A stretch of DNA of 64,000 nucleotides from Pyrocephalus nanus (GCA_038380795.1 CM076261.1:12406556-12470555), one strand, 5' to 3'; positions 27,001-37,000 are shown, counted from the stretch's first letter. The notes: generated from the letters alone by a model not told the origin. Translations and numbers: made by a program.

Positions 27001-30000
27001 TAACGTGATTCTGCATTAATGAAACACTAATTTTTTCTTATAAACAATGTAGTATAAATCTATGGGATTTCAAATTATCTGTCTTCAATGTACAAGCTAG
27101 TTCAGTAAATAAATAGTACAATTTTAGAACTCTTTTTAGAACTTTGGCCTGTAGTGTTTAGTCCACTATTACTCTTTGCAGTAAAAGGAGAAAATAGCCT
27201 GATGCTTTTGTGTTTTGGAGGAGACATTACTAGAGAACTTTTTCCTGTCTGTAACTTAGTGTTTTTCTCATCTTTCAAACCTCACCCAAAGCACAAATTT
27301 TGGCTCCATGGTGGTAGTTGGACTAGATGACCTTTAAAGGTCCCTTTCAACTCCAACTATTCTATGATTCAAGATGCTGTATTTGCTCTGTGTTTTAATA
27401 AAAGTTGCAGTACTGATAACTGCATAGTATGAAGGTCATAGAAAAGACAGAACTGCTTTTCTTGCTCTTCAGCCTGTATAGGAAAGTAATAGGTTTATAA
27501 TAAACACTATATTAGGAGCATGAGAAAAATACTCAATTTATTTTCCAGTGAAATGCTTAGAAGTAATATTCTTCAAATAGGTTTTAGCATCAGAGATTTT
27601 TGATCCTCATTTTCTCTACTCTTTTTTGATTAAACTAGGTAAGGGCAGACTGAAATATCATACCTGTGCACATTACTGAAGCAAGAGACCCACAGTACCC
27701 ATATCTGACTGGCCTGCATCTGCCATTGTACCACTGCTGAAGAATAGGGACACTTCCATTCCAGGAAAAAGGCTTTGTTCCTTTCAGGTAATCATTGTTT
27801 TCTGGAATCTTCATGATACTGTTAGTGGTATGGCTGCTTATCTAGAAAGATAAAAGAAAAACAACCTTTTCAAATAGCTGACCACATCTTCACATCCTAA
27901 GCATGCCTCAAAATCATCAGAGATTAGTGTTACAAGTTTATTTTCCCTGTGAATCTGAGCACAGATAGGATTTTACCTTACCACAGTGTTGTAGATTACA
28001 GTGCAGTTTGTCCTTCCATAATATAATGAAGCATGACCTGGTCTATTCAGAGGTCTCACACCACTAGAGGTCTTACCATGTGATTTACCACCATGCTGAC
28101 ATGCACAGGATCATTGCGCCAACAGTGGTCACGATCAGAGCCGTGATGGTAACTTGCACCCATATCTAAGATCTTCAAGCAGATATCCAGTATCCCATCT
28201 TCAAACTGAGGAAAGAGAGGTTAACATAGGCATCATGGTATTCTGGCATTGACAAATTATCTTTCTTGTCAATAATCCAGCCTTTTTTACTTATATGAGC
28301 TGTTATCTCTCGCCTTCTGCCCTTTTCTTTTTTTTTTTTAAATCAAGCACAGCTCCTAGTGATCTGAATGGTTTTGTCTACCTGCCCAAAGGAAAACCAA
28401 AGGGAAAACCATTTCATTTTACTTATATTTGGCAACCTGAATAATTTTCCTTCAGAAGCACAATATTTGTTTCACCTATTCCCAGAACATTCCGCAGTTT
28501 CCTTAATTTTACTATGGAAAACTTCCTTCCAGTTTTCCAGGGCTGCAATGAGATTCTCAGACATTTTCTTTTGTGTATGCATAGGCTGGACTGATCCCAA
28601 AAACCTTTTCACTACAAATAAAGCATACATTTCTGAAAAAATATAGATAATGCTTCACTTATCAGTATATGGATGACATCTATTTCTGAAGAAGTCTTCA
28701 AAAAGTACCTGTCCAAAGTGCCATGGTCGAGAAGTAATATGCTTGTGAACTCCTTCATACAGTATTCCATGTTCATTCAGAACATATTCTTCTCTATGGG
28801 CCTGATTGTCCATGTATACAGGGTCATCTGGAAAAAATGCAGAGCTATAATTCAGACAAAATACATGTTTCTAGCACTTCTGCATCTTCTGCTTCACTAG
28901 ATCCCTCTTTCTATTCCTATCAATTTTTGATTTTTACTTTTAAGCATGTACAAGGTTGAGAGCTCTTTAAAAGTTCACAGATAATTAATTCCTACTTACA
29001 GCTAGATACTACCCTTAGGCAGTCTCTCCCTGTTGTAGTACATCTTAATGGAAGAGCTTGCAATTTATCTTCACACTAAGCTGTTCTACAAGTCAAACAC
29101 TGAACAGGTAGAATTGTGTATCTCATTTTGATCAAATCAGCAAAGGCAATGTGAATATTTGTCATGTAATGATTTTGGCAAGGTCCTACAGGGTCCAGAA
29201 TTGCTTGCTACCAGAGCCAGACTTACAGAATTTAATTAGTATTTGTGTTATTTCACGGTGATAACAGAGAATTCACAGAATTACAAAATAGTTGAGGTTG
29301 GAAGGAACCTCTGGAGGTCATCTGGCCCAACCTCCCACCAGTTTCCCAGGAAAACAGCTTTTAAATATCTCCAAGGATGGAGACTCCACAACCTCTCTGG
29401 CCAATCAGTCCCGCTGCTCAGTCACCCTCACAGTAAAAATGTGTTTCCTGATGAACAGAGAAAACGTCCGTATTTCAGTTTGTCCCTACTGTTTTCTATC
29501 CTGTCAAGACTGTACAAACTGCAGGAAAACATCCCCCCTTGCCCCTACCACCATTAAGAACACAAATCAAAACACTGGCCTGAGACAGTCTTGAACTTGG
29601 AGGAAAAAATAAAAAATAACAAAACAAAATCCCTCCTTGTTTCTCTTCATTTCTGTGACTCCATCCTTTACTTACCAGCTAAATAATAAATACATTCAAC
29701 ATTTTTACTCATCACTAGCAATTTTCTTAAAACTATCTGATAATCACTAAAGTCCTTACCTGCACACCAAGGGTTAAAAAGGACATAAAAATCTCCAAGA
29801 CATCGCTGATATGTGTGACCACAAGATGTGATTTGCATATTGAGAATATAACGGCCAATGCAGACACTGGAGGGAGGAAACACGCTGATACTGATGCATT
29901 TTGGCTGATGAATTTTGTAGGAAGCACTCCAGCAGGTTTGATCTAGACATCTGCCCATTGGGAAGGTACATTTCGTCTCATTTGATTCACAGGGTCTGAG

Positions 30001-32801
30001 GCCTTTTCAGGAAAATAAAAACAACTTCCATCAGACTAAACAAAGCACATGTAAAAGGCTAGTAATTTGCTTAGCCATCATTTGCAAGGCGAAGCTCCCA
30101 AGGGTGGATTTCTTTTTCACTTGTCACTTCTGTAGCACAGTGAGAAAACTTTACATATTAGAAGAACTGCCTGGTTTAGGGGAAGGCAATCTCTTCACAT
30201 GGAAGATGAATGAGTAGATAATAGTTGTCACTGAAGATTATGGGAAATATTACAAACCAGCAAAGAACTATGAAAGAGTGCTTGGTAATGAGTACCTGTC
30301 TCCACAGTGAAAATAGCCTGGTCCACGGAGTCATCCCATTCCCGATTTTGGAAATGGGCATAAAAACTGAAGGCTTGCCCTCTCCTTATTATCTGTCTGT
30401 CAGTTCCGAAGAAATGAGTATTATGTATTTGACAGTTGGAAGGACAGTTCAAGTCGACATCTCCCAGCTCAATGACTGCAGGACAGAGAAAGGAACACAA
30501 AGGAAAAAAACCCATATAATTAAGTTCCCATCTTCGTCTGTGGTTAAGATTAGGTGGAAGAGGAAATAATGATTAAAGACAGAGATAATTCTTTCAAAAA
30601 ATTCATTCAAGACTTCATTCAAAATTCAGCAACTCTGAAATTGAGACATAAAAGTACTCTTGCAAGTTCACCACTTTGCTAGCTTGCAGATGGAAACTTG
30701 TCTAACTCTTTGATTTTTAAAGCTGTGCTACAAGTTTTACTTCTTTTATATAGTGTCTGTTTGTATTAGAAATACTTGATGCTGAGGGATGATCTTAGCA
30801 TCTCTACTCTCTACTTTAAAAACTGATTTTGTATAGTAATATTCTCTCCACATTACAACACACTGTCTACAGTCAGTTACTTTTCAACAACAGCAAGACA
30901 GCAAAAGTATTGCACGTTATCATTTGATCGAGTTTTTTATACAAGCAGTGAAATAATAAAGTAAATAGAATAATCTAAAGACTTGATAACAAATGTAGGT
31001 ATTTGAAAGTGGCACTCTAAATGATTTATGAAAAAATAAATACATATAAATATCTACACAGAACTGTAAACAGTGTTTAATATCCATGCAACTGTCTCAG
31101 TCTGTACTCCCAAAGTCATAAAAACTTTGCAGACCTCTTTGAGGAACCTAATGCAGAATGAAACATTCGCAAATTGTGACATTTAAAAAATGCTGACAAT
31201 CTACCCCAAGTGCTATGATTAGCTTGACAAAAATCTTGACTGATTCCCCCTTAGGCATTCTGCTTGCATATCAGCCATTTCATAGGAGTAATTATGACAC
31301 TGGTGCCAGAAGGATGGGTGGCAACGTTCATCTTTGCTTATTTGCATACCACTTTTTATTTTCAAAAGTGTTTCACTGTAATTGAAGACAATGGGAGCCA
31401 CAGATTCTCAGCAGTTTTGGAAACTTTGGGTTACTGAAGTACAAAGTCTTATATATTATTATAATTCTAAAGGGTTAAGTTTGATCCTGCTATGCCTACA
31501 GAAAAATCTAACAATATAACTTCTCTAACTTCATGGTACCAAGTTGAATACAGAGTTGGAATTTAAGGGAAACTAATTTTTCCCATCTAGAACCAAAGGT
31601 GTGTCCACATAAAAGGAGATTCGCATAGTGAAGCCCATGGAACCAGGACACTTTTAACACAAACCCCTGGAGTTTCACAGGATCACATCCTGAATTAAAT
31701 AACAATTAAAATTAATAGAGAGGAGAGGGTGGATAGGAAAAAAAAAAAAAAGAGCAGGTTTTTTTTCTCATTTGTTTCCTTGAATAAAAATATCTCATTT
31801 CTCATCTAAATATTTAAATGTGGTAATGAATTGGTCATTCAGCTCTTCAGTAGAGATCAGCAACAAATGCAGGCCTTGGGCACTACCCACGTCAAAAACA
31901 CACATATTAGCAACAACAACCAAAAAATACAGCAGTGGATTACATCACTCTTGCTCATGAATACATCATATCTGCTGACAAGAAAGAGCAACAGAATTGA
32001 TCTTGGATCTTAATGAGAGTTGTCAACCATAACATAAAGTGGTCTGGCAGAACAGAAAGTGCTTATGGCACATATGACAAATTCCTGTGAAGAGCACTGA
32101 AAGAACCTGATCCTTGCCTGGCCTCTGGAGGCATTTGTAAACCAAGACAACTACTCTTCATCCACTCATTAATCCAGCTGAACCGGAACATCAGGGAGTG
32201 GAGCTATTACATCTTTCCCAAGGAAGCTCTCTAAAGTCAGCCCACAGTTTACTTATCAGATTTAGGTATCACAACTGGATCACAAAGGAGCTAGTGATTG
32301 CTTTCTTAAGCAAAAGTAGCTCAGAAAAAAATATTAAAGGCAATTCAATTTCACATCTCTTACTGGTTTTCTGTCTCTGGGAGAAACCCAACTGTCAATA
32401 TCACTCAATGGGTTTTCTCTAACAATTCACATTTCGCCTTCATTCATTGTGAAATAATTGCTTCTAGCACGAGAATACTGAAAACTAGTACTTTATGCTG
32501 CAAATACAATGTATTCTTTTCATGCTATTTCTTATTCTCAAAATTGGCTGTTGTTTCACAAAGTCTCCATAGCTCTCTTTTTGCTTTATAAAAGTTTATT
32601 TTTCAGAAGTTTTTTTTCCCTTGACCCAGAGCAAAACCACGACACTCTACAAAGAACATTCAAACATACAAGCAGTTCCTAGACTTAATGCCATACACAA
32701 AAATATGTGTAAATTTCTGTCTGTACACCTGATCATTTAATTATTTCTGCTTTCAGTCCTGACTCAAAGAATAGTAAAGTTTCAAGACACTTACCTTCCA
32801 T
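19374..32801 (-). CDS. Transglutaminase-family protein with a long Ser/Pro/Cys-rich C-terminal tail (complete, 13 exons, 1209 aa)
   Basis: Transglutaminases form isopeptide bonds between protein Gln and Lys side chains. Coding exons in order are 32801-32795, 30475-30296, 30002-29760, 28827-28709, 28205-28077, 27841-27664, 26630-26498, 25704-25601, 25503-25261, 23783-23457, 22610-22453, 22137-22004 and 21048-19374. All have GT-AG borders and join in frame (3630 nt with stop). The family fold is visible: N-terminal beta-sandwich (about 1-140), papain-like core (about 141-450), two beta-barrels (about 450-698). Triad residues are C276 (VRYGYCG), H333 (RYHCWNESW) and D356 (CLDPTP). No signal peptide is apparent, as expected for the family. 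Residues 699-1209 are a low-complexity tail not found in the transglutaminases I know. Oddities: altered residues next to the active-site Cys, an eroded calcium loop and about 43 Cys in the core. The gene looks intact, not a pseudogene. Which paralogue it represents (TGM4, TGM5/6, EPB42 or a separate avian lineage) I could not decide, so no symbol is given. Family call very sure; enzymatic activity doubtful. Confidence 0.92.
19479..19610 (-). repeat. Octapeptide (24-bp) repeats near the C-terminus of the transglutaminase tail
   Basis: Four contiguous octets follow the pattern x-x-Tyr-x-(Ser/Thr)-Leu-x-Arg: TAYGTLTR, PPYSSLSR, SSYNTLSR and SAYTTLPR. A spaced fifth copy ends in YATLTR. The period is 24 bp. 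The Tyr-Ser-Arg composition recalls the head segments of keratins and other structural proteins; that resemblance is compositional only. Confidence 0.9.
19926..20021 (-). repeat. Two tandem 48-bp coding repeats in the transglutaminase tail
   Basis: Two adjacent 16-residue units share RPVGPPAAHSLCSP followed by AS or TS (20021-19974 and 19973-19926). The protein copies differ at one residue while the DNA differs at several synonymous sites, so the duplication is not brand new and the protein sequence has been kept. Confidence 0.9.
20802..20897 (-). repeat. Asn-Gly octets at the start of the transglutaminase tail
   Basis: Four imperfect 8-residue units: GQNGVLPV, SQNGSLPV, CENGSVPM, NGSGPIPV. 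Three contain Asn-Gly-Ser, which fits an N-glycosylation sequon if the protein were exported by the secretory route, though no signal peptide is seen. The 24-bp period is the same as that of the C-terminal octets. Confidence 0.8.
22004..22137 (-). CDS. Transglutaminase-like gene, exon 12 (second beta-barrel)
   Basis: 134 nt. AEISFCNPLQEDMKNCVMTL and EGCGLFKEP match the barrel-2 pattern (x-x-x-F-x-N-P-L, then x-x-x-E-G-x-G-L). The donor is GTAAGT. The last codon is completed in exon 13 as Asp. Confidence 0.93.
22453..22610 (-). CDS. Transglutaminase-like gene, exon 11 (end of first beta-barrel)
   Basis: 158 nt. The stretch KKIPLCISYSQYGPYL matches the family barrel-1 motif with I-x-Y-x-x-Y-x-x-x-L. 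It is followed by MVSRDIVINRPPVIVK, matching the R-D-x-x-x-x-x-P-x-x-x-x segment. It ends in phase 0 before GTAAAG. Confidence 0.92.
22840..22866. repeat. ATT/TTA trinucleotide microsatellite
   Basis: About eight or nine consecutive TTA units inside intron 10 of the transglutaminase-like gene. Confidence 0.95.
23457..23783 (-). CDS. Transglutaminase-like gene, exon 10 (linker and first beta-barrel)
   Basis: 327 nt. It starts with GSVKNKEAYYRAYR, the helix that follows the core (family pattern G-S-x-x-E-R-x-x-x-x-x-A). It ends in the strands of barrel 1 (NVTLGPREG). The middle is divergent and Cys-rich. Confidence 0.9.
24605..25030 (+). mobile_element. CR1 LINE 3' end, plus strand (antisense in intron 9 of the transglutaminase-like gene)
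   Basis: The end of a CR1 element is recognisable: a GGAGAAAAGGAGGCTGAGAG-like segment, then CTCATTG..CTCTGCAGCTTCCTGA, then TTTCTTTATTGAGAGGCTGGTCAA, then a terminal GGTCCTTCCAACTGAAACAT..ATTCTAT. These are the familiar landmarks of the CR1 reverse-transcriptase end and 3' UTR. Substitutions and small deletions are numerous, so this is an old, immobile copy. Confidence 0.85.
25261..25503 (-). CDS. Transglutaminase-like gene, exon 9 (end of catalytic core)
   Basis: 243 nt. CSGPTWVRSIREGELDLDYD matches the family C-G-P-x-x-V-x-x-I-x-x-G segment. VNSNYVGWL and ITKSIGSEQFEDITGAYKY match the end of the core, where the family has S-T-K-x-V-G-x-D-x-R-x-D-I-T-x-x-Y-K. The canonical Arg before the Asp is absent. 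Confidence 0.93.
25601..25704 (-). CDS. Transglutaminase-like gene, exon 8 (active-site His and Asp)
   Basis: 104 nt, the canonical exon 8 size. RYHCWNESWMARRD carries the catalytic His (H333) and GDWQCLDPTP the catalytic Asp (D356), both in standard context. Confidence 0.95.
26498..26630 (-). CDS. Transglutaminase-like gene, exon 7
   Basis: 133 nt, about two codons shorter than in TGM2. It opens with VMRCLGIPSRVVTNF, a near-perfect match to the family motif. The following loop, normally S-A-H-D with calcium ligands, reads CFPCSIENPLG instead. The last codon is split and completed by exon 8 as the conserved Trp just before the active-site His segment. Confidence 0.92.
26858..26990. repeat. 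A/C-only low-complexity tract in intron 6
   Basis: A long run composed almost wholly of A and C on the plus strand (AAACAAACC, CCAACCAATC and poly-A blocks). It is G/T-rich in the sense of the transglutaminase transcript. Confidence 0.85.
27300..27375 (+). mobile_element. CR1 3'-terminal fragment, plus strand
   Basis: The short segment GTTGGACTAGATGACCTTTA, then AGGTCCCTTTCAACTCCAAC and TATTCTATGATTC, is the diagnostic terminus of avian CR1. Only the last ~75 bp is present, the usual result of 5' truncation. It lies in intron 6 of the transglutaminase-like gene, antisense to it. Confidence 0.88.
27664..27841 (-). CDS. Transglutaminase-like gene, exon 6 (active-site cysteine)
   Basis: 178 nt, the canonical exon 6 size. 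It encodes the active-site helix. SWNGSVPILQQWYNG aligns with the family's W-x-G-S-V-x-I-L and VRYGYCGSLASVMCT with V-x-Y-G-Q-C-W-V-F-A. The nucleophile is C276. The flanking Gln is Tyr and the following Trp is Gly. The residue matching TGM2 Trp241 lies in IPENNDY and is Pro or Glu. Confidence 0.94.
28077..28205 (-). CDS. Transglutaminase-like gene, exon 5 (start of catalytic core)
   Basis: 129 nt, the canonical exon 5 size. It encodes FEDGILDICLKILD and DPVHVSMVVNHM, matching the family motif F-x-x-G-I-L-D-x-C-x-x-L-L-D and the D-P-V-x-V-x-R-x-x-x-x-M helix. The usual Arg of that helix is Met here. Confidence 0.94.
28709..28827 (-). CDS. Transglutaminase-like gene, exon 4
   Basis: 119 nt, the canonical size of exon 4 in this family. 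It encodes DDPVYMDNQAHREEYVLNEH and the WHFGQ that leads into the catalytic core. The exon 3 junction restores the Asp codon. Confidence 0.94.
29268..29600 (-). mobile_element. CR1 LINE 3' region, minus strand (sense in intron 3)
   Basis: Read on the plus strand, the left edge shows ACAGAATTACAAAATAGTTG, then GGTTGGAAGGAACCTCTGGA and GGTCATCTGGCCCAACCTCC, the reverse complement of a CR1 terminus. It continues through CTCAGTCACCCTCACAGTAA and TTTCAGTTTGTCCCTACTG, both standard CR1 segments. The copy is old and interrupted. Confidence 0.88.
29760..30002 (-). CDS. Transglutaminase-like gene, exon 3 (beta-sandwich)
   Basis: 243 nt. It ends in DFYVLFNPWCAG, the counterpart of the family motif LLFNxWCxxDxV that closes the N-terminal domain. 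Nine cysteines fall in about 80 residues, far more than usual. The donor is GGTAAGG and the exon starts in phase with exon 2. Confidence 0.92.
30296..30475 (-). CDS. Transglutaminase-like gene, exon 2 (start of N-terminal beta-sandwich)
   Basis: 180 nt. It encodes residues 3-63, including the stretch IIRRGQAFSFYAHF, which matches the conserved Arg-Arg-Gly-Gln-x-Phe strand at the start of transglutaminases. Acceptor TGCAG and donor GGTACT are on the minus strand. A Cys pair (CPSNC) replaces the usual polar residues early in the domain. Confidence 0.9.
30476..32794 (-). other. Intron 1 of the transglutaminase-like gene
   Basis: 2.3 kb, AT-rich. It has a short A run at about 31,738-31,753 and no recognised interspersed repeat. 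A 60-codon minus-strand open frame (31219-31401) lies here; I do not regard it as an exon. Confidence 0.6.
32795..32801 (-). CDS. Transglutaminase-like gene, coding exon 1 (Met-Glu plus one base)
   Basis: The exon reads ATG GAA G followed by the donor GTAAGTG. Splicing to the acceptor at 30475 gives M-E-V-I-E-L-G-D-V-D-L. A first coding exon of only a few codons is the usual arrangement in this family, and the phase (one base carried over) fits exon 2. The start context AAAAATGG has a purine at -3 and G at +4. No other ATG in frame lies before the conserved beta-sandwich strand. Confidence 0.65.
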
Positions 32802-32923
32802 TTTTCTTCTACATGTACTAGTATCTGAGCACACTACTGGTGGAGGTATCTGGTCCTCAGCAAGGTGCACTGCAAGGTCTGACAGATCTCCTCTGCAAAC
32901 CAACCTAATTTCCTCTCAGTAAC

Positions 32924-32930
32924 ATTTATA
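32924..32930 (-). promoter_or_regulatory. Candidate TATA box of the transglutaminase-like gene
   Basis: TATAAAT on the minus strand, about 123 bp upstream of the ATG at 32801. It would place transcription start near 32,895-32,900 and give a 5' UTR of roughly 95-100 nt with no intervening intron. AT-rich DNA yields such matches by chance, so this is a position-based guess. Confidence 0.35.
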
Positions 32931-33904
32931 TTCAGAACTAAGAGGCCGTCACACATGTTGCATCAACAAAATACCAGTTTAAAAAGAGGCCCCACCCATG
33001 TGTCTAGTGATGCTCATAAATGATTCATTTTAACTTCCAGCATTATTAGGGACAGTCCTGCGGCTTGCTGAAGGAAGGGAGAGATCTTGGTACTTCATCT
33101 ATAGCATAGGACTCTCAATGTCCTACAACTTGCCCTGCCTCAAAAATATTTTAAGACCAGGATGAATCTAAACACATTTTAGAGTAAGCCATTACTTTCA
33201 GCCATCCAAAGTTCCCATAAATCCCAGCAGCTACTGCTCCCTGCTGGTTAGACATCTTCAGACACCTAGAGGGAAACAATAAAGAACACTAGAGTTAAGC
33301 TAAATTTCTACTCTCATAATATGGTCTTGAGTGGATTTTTTATTATATAATATAAGCAGAAAGCTCAGCTTTCAGAAGGTGTGCATAGCTCTTCCTCTGA
33401 GTGAAGGTTGGAGCAAAATGATCAGTTACAAACTTTTCCAGCTGATTTGTAAAATATAGAGAGGGCATGAATTAGATGTTTTTGAAGTTGATGGTAAAAT
33501 TTAAAATAAAAATTACATAAATTATTTATACTTTCTAGCACACAGTTTTGCAGCTTCTTAGCTTACCTCCCCCTCCCCCTTCCCCAGAATTTATGAAAAC
33601 CGTTTCCAATAATTTCTGTGAGTAAAAAACATTTCAATATTTTGGCACAAAAATTGCACTGTTTTATTTAGGTTCCAGGTGTATTTAGTAAAATAAAACC
33701 ACACAACCACAACACTGCATTTTCTTTGAACACACAGTGAGAAGGACACTGGCCTGCAAATAGGTAACATGGATTGAAATTTCTTCTAGAAAAACCAGAA
33801 TGAACGTGTGCTACAGTTTGCTCCTATCCTTCTTATTCCTTTATACCAAGCTTTACTCCATAAGCTATCCTTTAAATTCCCCAAAAGTTATTCTGCTTTG
33901 GATT

Positions 33905-34025
33905 AAAAAAAAACCAAAAACCACAACCCAACCTTAAACAAAAACCAAACCAAAACAAAAAACCAACCAACCAACAAAAAACCTAAAAAAACCCCCCACC
34001 CAAAAACCAGAGAAACCAAACAAAC
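33905..34025. repeat. A/C-only low-complexity tract
   Basis: About 110 bp with almost no G or T on the plus strand, including CCAACCAACCAAC and C runs. Confidence 0.92.
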
Positions 34026-37000
34026 TTAAGAACAAAAAAATCTGAGAAAGACTCAGACACAGTGACTGAAGTTCAGAGATTTGCGTAACTGTCTGGATTC
34101 TAGACAGTGTTTTAAGAAATCATTAAATGAAAAAGTGCAACTAACACTGAAATAACTTAGTAAGCGCAACTTAACAACTGAAGTATTGTGAAATAACTTC
34201 ACAGAAACTAAACCAAAGAAAAAAATCGGCACATCATCTATGGGTTTGGAAGAGAGTGGTTAAAAGATTTGCAGGATGCATATGAAAATGAACATAATAT
34301 TCAATGTGCTCATATTTTGAAAATTGAAAACATTTGGCTAGTCAATAGGCAGACATGAAAAAGTATGAATCCTAAGTATTTCATCTCTCATATATCTGAA
34401 AGCTTTCTTCTTCTTAGAATTTGCCATTTGACTATTAAAATTCAACTAATTGAAAAATGGAAATTTAAATCAAATACTTTTTCATAAGAAATAATTTAGT
34501 TGCCATACATGCATAATCAGCTTTCAGTCAACCTGCACAATAGGAATGGTTGTGGTCAAGTCAGCCATCAGAGACCTGCCTACAAACAGGTGTGCATACT
34601 GGTATCCAGAAACCAGAACAGAAAAGTCACAAAGTTGGTTGCAGTTTCCAAGAACACATTAAAATCCTCTGAAAGATGTTTAGTTCAGTCTTCTGACTGA
34701 AAAATTTTGGTAAATGAAAGCCTGTGACAAATACAAGAACTCAAATAAGCATCAGTAAGTGGCTACACCTGTGGGTTCAAAGAGACTTAATTAAGAGTGT
34801 AAAATAATAAAGACCTGAATCAGGAGCAGAACACTTTCTGTATATATATGAGTCACTGGCTTTAGTAAGTATGCTTGCTTAGATCCTTGAAGCTGCTTTG
34901 GTGCCTATCTGTCTCTGCAGGATCATTATATAGATGCCCAGCCCCAAAGCAAAGCCTCCCAGATCCCCAGGTTCCTGCCTATCAGTTTTTGCCAAGCCAT
35001 CCAATTGTTGCTGCCAGCTCACAGCTATCCGACTGGTTGGTCCTCTCACTCAAGCCCAAGTCTCATGTACCTAAAGTAAGAATCTTTTACAAGGTAGAAA
35101 ATCACAGCATACCAACCAGCTCTCTTGGTGCACTCAGTCTATTCTTACCCCTCTTGTCTACCAAGCCCTGCATCATATCACTTGGATTCGGGGTGTGCAT
35201 GCACCAGGGCCACCACTGAAAGAGGCACAGGAGACTGAGCACAAACAGGAAACAGAGATAATTGTTCAAAGAAAGGTTTTGCCTCTCAGCTTATGGCCTC
35301 TCTGAACAATTGATGCATCCTAATTGCTGAACTCCAAGGCAGGTTGCTGCCCTCCATCCAAAATGTCTCCTCCTGGATAAAAACAACTGCCTGACAGCGA
35401 GGTACACCAAGCTGAGGTTAATAGTTAGTCCCTTGGTCCCACCTGAGGCTCTTTTCCCCTCTGCCTCCATGTTTTTCCCTAACACTTTACTTATCATTCA
35501 CTCAAGCTCTTCTCCACATTAACTACAGTATCTTACACATCCAACATTCCTTGAAACGTACAGAGCAGACAATATGTCTGATGCAGGCCTGAAAATTCTG
35601 CAGGATAGCACACTTATGAGGATCTAGGCACTTCCAAAAATTAAGCCATTTAGGATACTAAGATCCTTTAAAGACCTTGACTTTGGACTATATAGTGCAC
35701 ACAATAATACAGGTTACATTTATTTGTTACAGTATGTTTGGTTTTTTTTAAATATTACTTACATTGCAATAGACTGATGTATGATGAGCATTTACAAAGT
35801 CAAGTGCTGTGCCTGCTAAGGCTCTGAAATCTCCATAGATTTCAATTGCCCATTGAGCCACCAGGAAAGGGCGAGGATTGAGGAACAGGGCATTGCAATC
35901 ACAGAAAGAACACCTGTGAATGGCACTGATGCAGTTCTACTGCATCACTAATATCTTTGGGAACAAAAAGAAGTTGCTGTAATCAAGCATCAGAGCAAGG
36001 AATCCTTTCAAGGAAAAGGAACTCAAAATGACAGCTCAACCAGGGAAAAAGGAAGGAATCAGAAAATACGTGAATTGAGATTAAAGTGTTTTGGTGAAAG
36101 TGTCATCTACTGGAAAGATGAGGTAACTGCAGTTCCTAAAAAACATTTTTCAACTTAAACATGTGCCAGCAGGCAGCTCTGAAGTTCACTTTTTACACTT
36201 GGTCATATAATTGTATTAATTTGATCACTGGAACTGGAGTTGATCTTATAGTAATGAGTGATAGAGTAAAAAGATACCTGTCAAGGCAGGATATTAGAAA
36301 TCATTAAGTGACATCACTAGCCACTCACAAGAGTTCAGGAAAATTCATGTCTAACAAGGAAAGGGGATAAAGAAGAAAAAAGTTGGATGCCATAGGTTAC
36401 TCTAAAATAAACACATTTGTTAGGAATCCACATCTGACCTTTCGAAGCCTCATATTACAAGGGCTACAGGCTGACAAACATGAAGTCTGTCACAGAACAC
36501 ACCCAGAGTTTCTTAAAATTCATAAATTAATTTGCAATGAAGGTGCCTTTCATTAAAGAGCCTGAAAGCACTGACAACTACTTTGTTAAGTGTAAGCAAG
36601 CATTACAACACCATATTTACAGATGAATTAGGACGTAGAAATGCTTCAAATGAAATCGTAAACCAGAAGTCTGTGTGTTTTTAGAAGTACATGGCAGCTT
36701 TGTCTTTCTAGATGCTGGAGGAAATTAGTAGCATTAAATAATTATAGGTGGTTTCTGACACAACGAAACCACCAGTCTTCATACAAAGAAACCAAAAACT
36801 CCTTCAAGGAAGCTCCTATCCAAGCTGGACCATAGGACTCGCTTTGAGTTCTGATGGAGCTACTTGCTCTCTTGTCTCTTTTTCTGGGTTTCCATTAATT
36901 GTTTAAGCCATTTTTTTTGCTCCATTTAATAAGATGTTTTTTTTCAGTATCCACAGTGCTGATGAGAAACACACACCTATAATGTTGCAGTATATGCAGG

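Noticed and set aside
27664..27841. Reading the gene as a pseudogene because the active-site context is altered
   Set aside because: All 13 exons are open, all splice sites are canonical, phases match and exon sizes are conserved, which argues for a maintained gene with changed function.
31219..31401. 60-codon minus-strand open frame in intron 1, Cys/His/Trp-bearing
   Set aside because: Exons 1 and 2 join in frame without it, it matches no transglutaminase segment, and it lacks a convincing donor.
34875..35219. 114-codon plus-strand open frame
   Set aside because: No recognised family, no flanking exon signals, and a Ser/Leu/Pro-rich content typical of chance frames.
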